Shown here: positions 53,511 to 64,000 of the stretch, piece after piece | Layout of the letters: every line of letters begins with the position of its first letter | How positions within the stretch are numbered: position 1 is the stretch's first letter | DNA from: Closterium sp. Naga37s-1 | Lineage: Eukaryota > Streptophyta > Zygnematophyceae > Desmidiales > Closteriaceae | Assembly (NCBI GenBank): GCA_947471745.1 | Contig: CANJKZ010000827.1 | Location: 46,740-110,739 of the forward strand | DNA: 64,000 nt | Direction: 5' to 3' | Notes under the pieces: generated by a model | Database searches by the model: none | What the model was told of the DNA's origin: nothing | What the model saw: only the letters and a program-made list of their open reading frames with translations | Program-made: the position numbers and the translations under genes

Positions 53511-54085
53511 CGGTCGTCTTTGTGCTGCTGAGGAGGAGGCCGGTAGTAACACCTTAACCGTCTCTAAGTCGGTCGGTAGCAGCACCTTAAGCCAGCAGGG
53601 GAGACGCCATGGGACTCCTTCAAGTTGAGCCTTTCTTTGCCGCGACGATCTTGGAGCGGAGATCGCGCCGTGATTTTCTCGCCGTGGAAGTTTCTTGGCG
53701 TGAAGATCCTTCGAAATAGACTCGCCATGCAGATCTTGCAGATGAGATCATGTATCAGTTGCGGTGAAAGGTTGCCATCGGAAACATTGAAGATCCCGAA
53801 GCTCTTGAAGATCGTGAAACTCTTGAAGAGCGTAACGATGATATATTGAAGCTCCCGAAGCTCTTGAAGAGCGTAAAGATGATACATTGAAACTCCCGAA
53901 GCTCTTAAAGAGCATAAAGATGATATCGCGGTGAAAAGGTTGCCGCGAGATTCGGCGCAGTACACGGTTACACCCAAGGCACGCTTTGGCTCACTCCTCA
54001 CAGACTACCCACCCACCCCAACCCCTAACTCAACGCCGCAGCCTGCCATGGGTTTCACCGTGTACTGTCCGGGCGACTTCAAGTC
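52880..54085 (-). repeat. Tandem segmental duplications of a module
   Basis: 52880-53020 recurs at 53360-53500 (TTGTCATTGTCTGCAAGA; CTCAACCGGCCAAAAGAG). 53022-53350 recurs at 53669-54081 (GATTTTCTCGCCGTGGAAGT; CGCAGCCTGCCATGGGTTTC) with short internal repeats of GAAGCTCTTGAAGAGCG in the second copy. Similarity is about 90% by eye. The donor after the exon-like block is kept in the first copy but lost in the second. Confidence 0.85.
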
Positions 54086-55123
54086 GCTTAGGTTGCTCAG
54101 GTAGAGCTATAGCCTGAAGTCTATGATGTAGCTCATAGGATTGGACTGAAAATCCTTCATCGAGTTTGAGAATGAAGAAAATGGACGTCACAAACGCAAC
54201 GTCGCTAGACCGGATGAGATGGTCCATAGAGCAGGTAGCAGAAGGTAGCTGCTGAAACTGAAGGAAAGGCATGCTACTGATCAGGGATGATTGAATTCAG
54301 TTCCAGCCTTTCTGACTGGCGGCTAGCGCGGCGTCAACCCAAATGTGATGGATCAATGAATCAAGTGTGCGGTACAGCAATTACCTGGGTGCAGTGCGGT
54401 GTTACGCGGTAGCGGGGGAATTACTGGTCATGTGCTATGGCTGGTAGCGAGGGAAATACTGACACTGGGCTGGGTACGCGGTGCGAGAAGTACAGTGTGA
54501 TGTGAATGGATGGATGGTGGTGGTGCAACAGACCACAGCGGTGAGGAGGTGTGGTGGCTTGTGCCATCGGCCAATCAAATGGCGCGCTGAGATTGTGGCA
54601 GGGGACATTTGTCGAGCGGCGCGTGGAGAACATTTTGAAGCGGGCCCCCTTATCCATCCAGGCCAGCCCAAACTGTACACTGCTTTTACACAGATTGGTT
54701 AGAAAATGCAAATTGGTTAAAATGCACATTTGTTGGCCTTGCTCGTATGCAAACGCGTTTGCCAAGGACGCGTATTTCTGGCTGGGAAGGTTGTTCGGCG
54801 TGCTGATGCACAACTGCAAGGGCAGGCTCGAACTTCTAGGAGGTGGTTGACGTGGCGCTTTCTTTAGTTGGGCCATGAGTTTTTTTTAGCGAACCCGTGT
54901 GAATTTTGCGTGAGGTGCGGGACGGCTTTGGTTTAGTTATGGGAATCGTGAGTGGCGCGGAAAAGTTCAGCTGACTGGCTAAAGCTGAATCGGGCAGCTG
55001 GAAATCCAATGGTTGGATGAAATGAGATTCACGTGAGCCAATAGAAATGGTGTTTTAGCCACCATGGCACATCCACCACGGCATTATCAACAACCCGAAC
55101 CTCGAGTTGCCGAACCTGCCACA
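54086..55123. other. Intergenic, nothing recognisable
   Basis: Short open frames on both strands show no domain. No repeat family is recognised. Confidence 0.4.
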
Positions 55124-55448
55124 CCTAATCCTAGGAATGAGCAAGGGGCAAACACGAACATGTTCGTGTTCGCCCCTACACGAACACATCCGTTTCCCGA
55201 ACCGAACACTGTTCGGTTCGACGAACACTTTAAGCAAAAAACAGGTGTTCGCCGTTCGCCCGTGAAGGCGCGTTCGGGCGAACCTCGAACACGTTCGTGT
55301 TCGTCGCGGGGCAAATTGCAGCAGCGGCCCGAACACGAACGTGTTCGGACGAACCTCGAACACTGTTTGGCGAACACTTTAAGCAAAAAAAACACGTTCG
55401 AGGCGAACCGACCAGGTGTTCGTTTTTTTGCTCATCCCTACCTAATCC
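55124..55448. mobile_element. hAT-type MITE, 309 bp, with 8-bp TSD
   Basis: The element spans 55132-55440. Ends are imperfect inverted repeats: TAGGAATGAGCAA at the left and TTGCTCATCCCTA at the right (reverse complement TAGGGATGAGCAA). The target duplication CCTAATCC is at 55124-55131 and 55441-55448, exact, 8 bp, as expected for hAT transposases. The interior is full of GTTCG and CGAAC motifs forming nested palindromes (for example AACACGAACATGTTCGTGTT). No coding capacity, so it is non-autonomous. Confidence 0.92.
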
Positions 55449-57286
55449 TCTCTCTCTCACCCGTCATTTTCCAGTTGTAATAGCGCAAGGTTCGACTTAC
55501 ACTCGGTGGTAGTTTTGTCGCTCATCATGTTAGCTGTTTCTTGATACTTGTTTCTCGTTTACCAGATCTTAGCGCGGTAGTCAACGTGGAGCGTAAGGCC
55601 ATCTTCTTGCTTTGGCAGCGAGTTAATATTGTGGTAAAGGTGACCCACTCTATCGGTCGTTTCTTGGTGTTAGTCGCTTCAACGCGTTTGGTAGCGTGTT
55701 AGCAGAATTAGATCTGACATCAGACATTGCAGTTAGTCGCCCCACCGCATTCGGTTGCACGCCTCCGAATCTGACGTTCTTTATTGCTTGCGGATTGAGG
55801 ACGGAATAGTAACATACGTCCGCGGACGAATTGGTCGCCTCGCTTCCAAACGCATCAGTAACGTTGCGCGTATCGTCGATTAGACAGCTTTGTCGACGGT
55901 AGCCGGACGCAAGGCGGAAATAAGGAGGGCGGGAGGTGAGTGGCGGGGTGAAACGGGAGAATGGACGGGTGAAAGCTCTTTTTGAGGACGGAGAGGATCC
56001 GCGAAAGGTAACACGGGAACCCGCCATTTTTTTTTCCTATTTTTCCCCTTTTCCCTCCCCATTTCCCCGCTTCCCCTTCTCTCCCTTTTCACCCCATGAC
56101 GCAGCCTAAAAACATAATTCGTCTCTCTGCTTCCCAGCTCTCTCCTCATCGTCCCTGCTCTCCCCGCATCTTTTCCGTTCTCCCCGCATCTTCTCCGTTC
56201 TCCCCGCATCTTCTCCGCTCTCCCCGCATCTTCTCCGTTCTCCCCGCATCTTCTCCGTTCTCCCCGCATCTTTTCCGTTCTCCCCGCATCTTCTCCGCTC
56301 TCCCCGCATCTTTCCCGCCCTCCCCTCATGCCCCCCTCTCTCCCTTCATCCCCCCAGCCCCCCTTCATATCACCGCCGCGCTCTCTTGCTCTCTTCCTTC
56401 ACGCCCACCCTCATCTCCCTTCCACTCCCCCCTCGTTCCCCATCTCTCCCCCACCTCCCCTCTTCCCGCATTTCCGACTTACCCGTGTTCCCCTCCCCCC
56501 ACCATACCTCAGTTTCCCTCCCCCCCCCCCCTCACGCCTCCTCTCCCTCCCGATCCGCCCCTCATCTCCCTCCCCTCCCATACCACCGCAACCCCATCAC
56601 CCCTCATCTCCCTCACTCCCCTTCCCCCTCTCTACAACCTAACCTCCCAACATCCCCCTTTGCTCTCCCCTCAGCTTGCCCCCACTCACCCTTCATCTGT
56701 CCCCGCCCATTCACTCATCATCCTTCCCCCCCCCCCCTCCCCCCGTTCCCCTATATGTCTGTTTGCCTGCAGTCCATGTCTTTTGACTCCTCAACTTTCC
56801 GGTCTGTACCCCCCACCCACCCCATCCTCATTCCCCTCCATTTATTCACTTCTCATTCCCCTCCTTCTCTGTGACTGCTTGCTTTTGCGGCAACTGCATG
56901 CCTTTTGGCTCCTCAGCTGCCTGGTCTGGCAGGTGAGTGCTTGTCATTGCTGCTCCTGATTGCTGCTTGCTGCTTGCTGCTTGTCTCAGTCAAAATGGCG
57001 ATTTTAAACCCTTTTGGCACTGTCTTTCTATCTGCTTGCTTGCTTTTGCGGCATGTCAACGGAACTCAGCTGCCTGGTTGCTTGGATGTGACTGGTTGGC
57101 TTGGCAGCCACAGAAACAACTCTCCCTGGTTCCTGGTGTGACAGATGGCTGCATGTGATTGGGTAGCAGCAGGGTGCTATGACCTTTAACCTTTTTGTTC
57201 CTAGAGTTTGGACATATCCATGACAGCTGGAGTGGATGTATTTTTGTACACCCTGTTACAGTAAGATCATCATCACCCAGCAGCTA
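55449..57286. other. Intergenic with pyrimidine-rich minisatellite
   Basis: 56155-56310 holds about eight units of a 20-bp repeat, TCTCCCCGCATCTTCTCCGT. The following 56300-56860 is C/T rich. At about 56885-57110 a block with CTCAGCTGCCTGGTCTGGCAG and a GTGAGT donor is partly repeated (56770-56805, 57060-57105); it may be a fragment of an exon with copies, but no gene could be built. Confidence 0.5.
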
Positions 57287-57759
57287 AGGACGCGTCACAA
57301 TTGCGACATCGATCCTGCGGGAGATCGATGTTCCGAGTATACAGTAGTTCGCCGTGTCTTGTATCCTGTTTTCGTTAAAGTTCGCTAAGACCCAACACAA
57401 GTCACCGAACGCGATGTCCCTTCCAGATCGATCTGTCACCGCACTCAAATCCTACGTAGTGAATATGATAATTTTTAAACACATAGTGTTTTTTAAAATT
57501 ACGTATTTCGAAAGCGCAGCTGACTGTAACGCGAATTTGGCATCGTCGAAGCGCGCTAAACGCCCTTCAACTACAAATCGTGGGTTGGAGTTCATTTCCC
57601 TCCACCCACGTCTCTCATTTTTCAAACGGCTCATGCAACTCTCGGTTCCTCGAGCTTATTTTTAGTTTTCCGTTCAAGCTGGCTAGAACCCGCTCTCTAC
57701 CGAGAGGCGTTTCACCTTCAACACTATTAGCCGACATTCTCAACCACAACACCACGACG

Positions 57760-58966
57760 ATGGCTGCTACGCCGACACTTAACCGCGCGAACAACACCGT
57801 CGTCAACGACCCGATTAATTCCGACAACGATCGCAATGCCCGGGAAACGTCGGGCGAGCGCCGCAACAAGCGCCGGGCAGACGGCGAAACGTCCGCCCCA
57901 ACTGCCGTCGACGTGCTGCTGGGCGGGCTCGAGGTCAACAAAAACGCCGAGCGGCACCAGCAGCACCCTTCGGCGCCTGTGGCGCCTGTTGCGCCAGTGG
58001 CACCTGTGGCACCTGTGGCACCTGTGGCGAACGTGGCGCCACACGCTGCTGACGCGGAGCACGCGCCTGAGGCACACGCGCCCCTCATGCAGTCGCGTCA
58101 GCGCCAGAGGCGCAGGACGGCCGCCTCGTCTGACGCGACCGTGGACCCTGACTTGACCGGAGCGTTGACCCCGGACCAAGTCAAAGCGCTTCTGTCCCTG
58201 TTACAGCAGCGACCCGCCAGCGTCATTGAAGCCGAAACTACACAACCGGCAGCATCGATTTCGGCTAAAAACGAAATTTCGAAAAAGGAGAAGGGAGCAA
58301 AAGGAGCGTCAACACGCCGTCACAACAAAGAAGCGGCTACCGGCGTTCCCGAAGCCGCAGCCGACAATCATGACTCCGACGACTCAGACGACGACGCTGG
58401 TGAGGCTCCAATCAACGCAACAAATTTTACATCCATGGAAAATCTCCCCCCCCTTCCTTCCACCACCCCCACCTTCTCGGCCGCAAACTTCATGAAGACA
58501 ATCGTGCGCGCGAAAGCGGAGCCCCTGGAGGACGTGAGGGCCTACCTGAAACACGTGGAGTACAAGCTGCAGCACGACGACACGGCGGGCGGACTCGAAA
58601 TGGTCGTCAATGCCCTCGACTATATTTCGGAGCGCTTCGTGATGTTCCAAGTCGAGGACCACACCGACGACCGCGTGGCGAAGCGATTCAAAACTCTACC
58701 AGCAGAAGAGTCTCCTCACCTCCCGCCCGTTCAAGCAGGCGGTGGCTGACGTGGCGGCTATGGATCGCGCGGAGGGCGCGTACGCTCGTTCCCACCGCGG
58801 TGGAGGGCACGGGCCGACTTCATACACCCCAAAGCGGGGACCGCCGCCCACGGGTGGCTTCCATGGCTTCCGTGGGGCGTGCTTCCGTTGTGGCCAGCCG
58901 GGCCACATGGCAAGTGGCTGCCCGAGAAACGGAAACGGTGGCCAAGGACCCGCACCCGTGGTGTAG
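57760..58966 (+). pseudogene. gag: YR-retroelement gag, frameshifted
   Basis: From Met 57760 a Pro/Ala/Val-rich (VAPVAPVAPVAP) and acidic protein runs to a stop at 58749. A shift of frame near 58700 leads into a second frame with AVADVAAMDRAEGAYA and a zinc knuckle CFRCGQPGHMASGC, ending at 58966. Together they look like one gag with one frameshift. A programmed shift cannot be excluded, but later genes of the element are also broken. Confidence 0.75.
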
Positions 58967-59256
58967 GGGCGGGCCTTGAGCGATGGCGCCTTGTGCGCGT
59001 GGCACGGTGCACGTCATGTGCAAAGACCGTGGGCAACCCAAAGGGGTTAGCGGTGGCGGTTGGCCAGCCCTAGTTAGGGGTGATTAATAGGCTAGAGGCC
59101 TAGGATGAGGGGGAGGGAGTAAAAACCTCTTGGCCCATTGGTAGTAGCCCATGCGGTTTGGGCGAAGGCATGCTAGGAGCATGGCAATGTATGGCCCAGT
59201 TTATATAAGGGCGGATTTATTAAAGAAGCAATTTCTGACTTGGCTCATGGTGTGAA

Positions 59257-59820
<564 letters not shown>

Positions 59821-60339
59821 GGGGCGTACAATGCGGATGCTATTGCCGACAAATTATTATTCGAATGGTTCAATGAGCATACACCCATCGCATGCACCTA
59901 CCCTTCACACACGAAGGATGTGTATCATATCCATAAGAATCTCAATTTGCAATCCTGCCCCATTGTCACTCCGCAAACATGCAGAGGCAACAAGCGAGGA
60001 GGTGTTAGACGACGACGATCCGTACGAATTCGCCGTTACAGACAAGACCGTCACGCGAATGCGCGGGCGACTTCGCGCAAACCCTTGCATGGTGGAGCTC
60101 GTGGTGCCCAAGTAGCCTCATCCTCTCGGTCATCGCCAATGGCTACTGGCTACCATGGAGACACAACCCCCCACAACCGTTTCACGAACGCAACCATCTC
60201 GGCGCGCACGACACACGCGGCATTCACACGCACAGGCGATTCGCGAACTGACGGAGACCGGAGCGGCGGTCGTTACCCCCGGCAGCGGAGCTCACATGCA
60301 TAAGCCCTCTCAACGTGGTCGAGCACGTGACAAATGCAG

Positions 60340-61000
60340 GCTTATTCTCGACCTTCGGAAAGTGAACAGCACCTGATCATTCCGAAATTCAAATACGAGG
60401 GATTGAAATCGCGTCGCCGACTTGTCGCGCATAGGAGACTGGATGTTCTCCATCGACCTCAAATCCGGATACCATCATATCGACATACACCACTCTTGCT
60501 GGAAATTCCTCGGCTTCGAATTTGAGGGGGCGCACGTACTCTTTCGCTCAGTGCCCTTCGGCCTCGCGACAGCACCGTTTGTCTTCACACAACTCATCAA
60601 ACAACTAGCCAGGCGCTGGCGCGAACAAGGCATTCGAGTTGTACCCTACGTGGACGACATCTTGTTCTTATGCACGTCCAAGGCACATGCACAAGCAACA
60701 TGCCAGATGATAATCTCGGACCTCAAGATGGCGGTCTTGGTGATCAACGCGAAAAAATCACAGCTGTCCCCGTCACAACAGCTGCGATTCTTGGGCGTCG
60801 AGCTGGATACCAACTTGGGACAATTCTCTATTGGCACCGGATCGACGAGCATCACTTCATGCACACATTCAGAATCTATTGAGCGCAAGCAAAGCACGTC
60901 GACAGGTTCCAGTCCGCCACATCGCCAGAATCACGGGCACGCTCGCGTCAATGGCTGTCGGCGCTAGGTGCCACGACTCGCGCGTTTCAGCCACGCCATG
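60340..61000 (+). pseudogene. YR-retroelement reverse transcriptase, broken
   Basis: The frame 60422-60967 carries FSIDLKSGYHHIDIH, VPFGLATAPFVFTQLIKQLA, the catalytic VPYVDDILFL, and LRFLGVELDTN, typical for DIRS-group RT. The N-terminal part (RDKCRLILDLRKVNS) is in another frame at about 60310-60370, and the C-terminal part shifts near 60830 (HAHIQNLLSASKARRQVPVR). At least two frameshifts. Confidence 0.85.
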
Positions 61001-61129
61001 CTACAAACGATCAACGACGTGCCGTCCTGGGGAAGCAGTGTGAGCATTTCCCCACCTGTGGCGGAGGAGCTGCAATTCTGGCTCGAGGAGTTTGACCAAA
61101 TTTAATGCGCACCATTCCACGTCCAGAAT

Positions 61130-61956
61130 AGCTACGACGCTGTAATCCACGTGGACGCTAGTTCCCACATTTGGGGTGCCACTTTGCTCACCTTCCTTGG
61201 CGAACTTGAAGAAGCCAGTGCAGCCATGCCAGCACCACTGCAAGCAACGTCCAACACCCGACGAGAAATCGAGGGCGTCCTTTGGGCCATCCGAACGTAT
61301 GCGAACAAGGTCCAACAAAAACACGTGCTCGTCAGGGTGGACAACCAAGGGGTCTTCTTCATCTTCGCAAAGGCGGTTCCCGCACCCCCGACCTGACCAA
61401 CCCGCCTGCAAGGACATCATCCGTATCTGCATGGAGCTCGGCACTCGACTAATTGTCGAATGGATCCCGCGAGAGCTTAACTCCCATGCTAGACGAGCTG
61501 TCAAAGCTGATCGACCAGGACGATTACTCTTTGAAGCAACCATGGTTCCGGATCCTTGATCGCCGTTGGGGACCGCATTCAATCGACCTCTTCGCAAACC
61601 ATCACAACTCGCAGCTACCACGATTCTGTTCGAAGATCCCACACCCCGAGGCTACCGTGGTTGATGCATTTTCATGCTCATGGACAAACGAGAATGGCTT
61701 TGCGTTCCCACCACCCCAACTGATCCCGGCAGTCATCCGCCACGCACAACGCACCAATGCATCATTCACCCTAATCGTCCCACACTGGACGGGGGCAAAC
61801 TGGTGGCCACTGCTACAACCCTCCCCACCTAACTGGGCCCCGCACATCCGAGCGCACATTCCCATAACGCACGGCAGCCAATGCCTAGCAGTAGGAACAC
61901 ACCGCACTGCCTTTTCAGGCATAGGACTGCCTCATAGCACAATCATTGCACTATGA
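61130..61956 (+). pseudogene. YR-retroelement RNase H and downstream region, broken
   Basis: 61139-61396 has an RNase H start (VHVDASSHIWGATL), TRREIEGVLWAIRTYANKV and RVDNQGVFFIF. After a frameshift, VEWIPRELNSHA-like sequence and then 61520-61956 give WGPHSIDLFANHHNSQLPRF, DAFSCSWTNENGFAFPP and LIVPHWTGANWWP, the region that follows RNase H in DIRS-type elements. Confidence 0.8.
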
Positions 61957-63031
61957 GTGGTCTTCGACTAACCCAACCTGTACGCCTTCGCGCAGACGTA
62001 TTACCGAAGCTACAAGTCCAACTATTAAAGATGCTCTCACAGTCTCGGGCCGATTCAACGATCCGAACATACGAGCCATACTGGGTCAAGTTTCGAGCAT
62101 TTTGTGCAAAGGTCAACCTCCCATTCCTCCCCACGTCGGACATGACTCTCGCGCTGTACCTGGTGTACGCTATCCAACACAGAGCCACCCTGCCCATGGT
62201 ACAACTCACATGCTCAGCGGTGAGCTTTGCACACCGCATGACCGGGAGCACATGCCCAACGACCGGACCATTCACGACTCAAGTACGCGACTTCGCGAAA
62301 AGACACTGTCCTCGCCCCACACGAGTGAAGGAGCCTGTCTCGCTGCAATAGGTCCACGACATGTCTGCGAGCTACCTGCAATCCGACAACCCCGGGGAGT
62401 TCCAAAAGGGGCTAATCCCTATCCTCTTGTACACTGGATTCCTAAGATACTCGGACCTCATCGCCATCGAGTGGCAAAACATCCAGTTCGACAGTGAGGT
62501 CATGTGGATCCTAATCCTGTACTCCAAGACGGACCAAGCTGGAAGGGGCACATGGATACCCATCGCCGCAACTCATGATCCCTTCTGCCCTGTCCGCTGC
62601 ACCCGACGGCTCATCCAACTCGCGGGATACGACCGACAGTCCGCAGGGCCGCTGATTCGCATCTTTGGACGTGGTTCACTTCAAGGCCAAGCAAGGCCGC
62701 CGTCGTACCCGACGATCCGGAACTGGTGCAAAGAAGCCTTTGGAAGATCAGACTAGGGGAACAGCAGCTGGGCACTCACTCCTTTCGCAAAGGAGCAGCC
62801 ACTGCTGCGGCGAACACCGGCGTGCCGGACAGAATCTTCAAACGACTGGGCAGATGGCCCAGCGATACAGCGAAGGAGATGTACGTCACGCCCAACGCCG
62901 AACATCTCATCAGCGCCTCCCGCCAGCTGCAAGATCTGGCCTACGCCCCTTCTTCAGCACAGCACGCGGAGGCACTCGTGCGTCATCGAAAACCCCCGCT
63001 GCCCATGTCTCAGAGACCCCAGTTGAAATGA
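61953..63031 (+). pseudogene. YR-retroelement tyrosine recombinase, broken
   Basis: There are three frames. 61953-62351 is the N-terminal core-binding part (SRADSTIRTYEPYWVKFRAF), ended by a stop at 62349-62351. 62361-62756 has the first catalytic arginine (LLYTGFLRYSDLIAIEW). 62726-63031 has the HxxR box (THSFRKGAATAAANTGV) and the likely nucleophile Tyr (DTAKEMYVT). The catalytic residues survive, but a stop and a frameshift separate them. It would have joined the circular DNA copy to the target. Confidence 0.88.
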
Positions 63032-63667
63032 GAACGATGCCAAATGATAAGTATTAGAAAGCAAGCTTTCTAAATATGATAATTTTTAAACACACAGTGT
63101 TTTTTTAAAATTACGTATTTCGAAAGCGCAGCTGACTGTAACGCGAATTTGGCATCATCGAAGCGCGCTAAACGCCCTTCTCCAACTACAAATCGTGGGT
63201 TGGAGTTCATTTCCCTCCACCCACGTCTCTCATTTTTCAAACGGCTCATGCAACTCTCCCACCCCCCCCCGCCCCAACACCGATGGACACCAAGGCCGCC
63301 GCTTACACAGGAGGACACAAGTGGTACAATATGGGTTAGCGGCACACACCTACTAGGATTGATAGCTTGACGAATGATTGATAGGAAGTATCAGGACATG
63401 TACTAGCACTTATATTGTCTAGCTCGAGGTGCATGTTGTAATTTGCCAGTTGAAATGAGAACGATGCCCAGTTGAAATGAGAACGATGCCAAATGATAAG
63501 TATTAGAAAGCAAGCTTTCTAAATTTTAAACCTTTAAAAAGGCTTCTAACCCCGCTAACTATCGAACCTGAAGACAATCGCGACACATCTGGCTCAGAGG
63601 AGATCGATTCTCGCAGCTTCGGTGTGTGACCGCAATCCTCCTTGATGTCGCAATTGTGACGCGTCCT

Positions 63668-64000
63668 AAGAGCGGAGCAAGAAGCTAGCCTGGCAACGAA
63701 TTCCCACATAATTCGTATACTAGACTATGTTCTCCAAGTAAGTAGGTTGTGGAAAGGAGGGATGACTGAGTGGAGAAATTTGGAATCTTGATCAAAAGAA
63801 AGTGTGTGGGTGGAATCAAACCAAGATGGCTAAAGGTATTGCTGAAAGTATTCAGCTAACGAAAAACTCGATACGGGTACGTTTTCCAACATGGACTAGG
63901 TTGTCCTTGCTACAGATGTGATTGGCTGGATGAAAGTTGACATGAAGCAGGTTTTCCTCGACGTGGTTTCAGCCGCGTCCATTCGGCAAGGAACACTCAA
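63668..64000. other. Right edge, nothing recognisable
   Basis: No gene, repeat or element end is seen up to the window edge. Confidence 0.4.

Noticed and set aside
56096-56959. 287-residue Pro/Ser/Leu-rich frame
   Set aside because: It is a translation of a pyrimidine-rich minisatellite and flank; no coding signature apart from the last few codons.

Overview
The window looks like nuclear DNA of a streptophyte: a charophycean green alga or an early-diverging plant lineage. Evidence is intron-rich genes with GT-AG introns, plant-type families (CCT protein, fasciclin-like protein, SPX-RING ubiquitin ligases of the NLA type), Ty1/copia and Ty3/gypsy elements with initiator-Met-tRNA primer sites, and a PAT/DIRS-like tyrosine-recombinase retroelement of the kind known from green algae but not flowering plants. 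The species cannot be fixed from sequence alone.

Layout. 1-29.3 kb is genic: a CCT-domain gene cut by the left edge (+), a fasciclin-domain gene (-), an MTM1/SLC25A39-40-type mitochondrial carrier (-), a membrane-anchored thioredoxin-fold protein (+), a small four-exon gene with a possible plastid targeting peptide (-), two SPX-RING E3 ligase genes head to head (- then +), and an F-box gene (+). 29.3-32.7 kb is low-complexity and exon-like repeat sequence. 32.67-51.8 kb is a retrotransposon nest: a chromodomain gypsy element, and beside it a copia element that is itself split by a younger, intact copia element; all three have target-site duplications. 51.8-54.1 kb continues the exon-like repeats of the left side. 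55.1 kb holds a 309-bp hAT-type MITE. 57.3-63.7 kb holds a decayed tyrosine-recombinase retroelement lying between a 24-bp inverted repeat pair.

Most unusual is a pattern running through five neighbouring genes at 2.3-25 kb. Introns and 3' flanks are packed with partial tandem copies of the adjacent exon, each keeping one exon edge. Copies with the splice acceptor lie upstream of the real exon. Copies with the donor or the stop codon lie downstream. At five copy junctions sits a short palindrome of the type TTTTGAGTCGACTCAAAA or GTTGACT-N4-AGTCAAC. This suggests repeated tandem duplication across exon boundaries as a way introns and UTRs grow here, possibly tied to the palindrome. I reconstructed gene models from splice sites and phases by eye; all join in frame, but none has transcript support.
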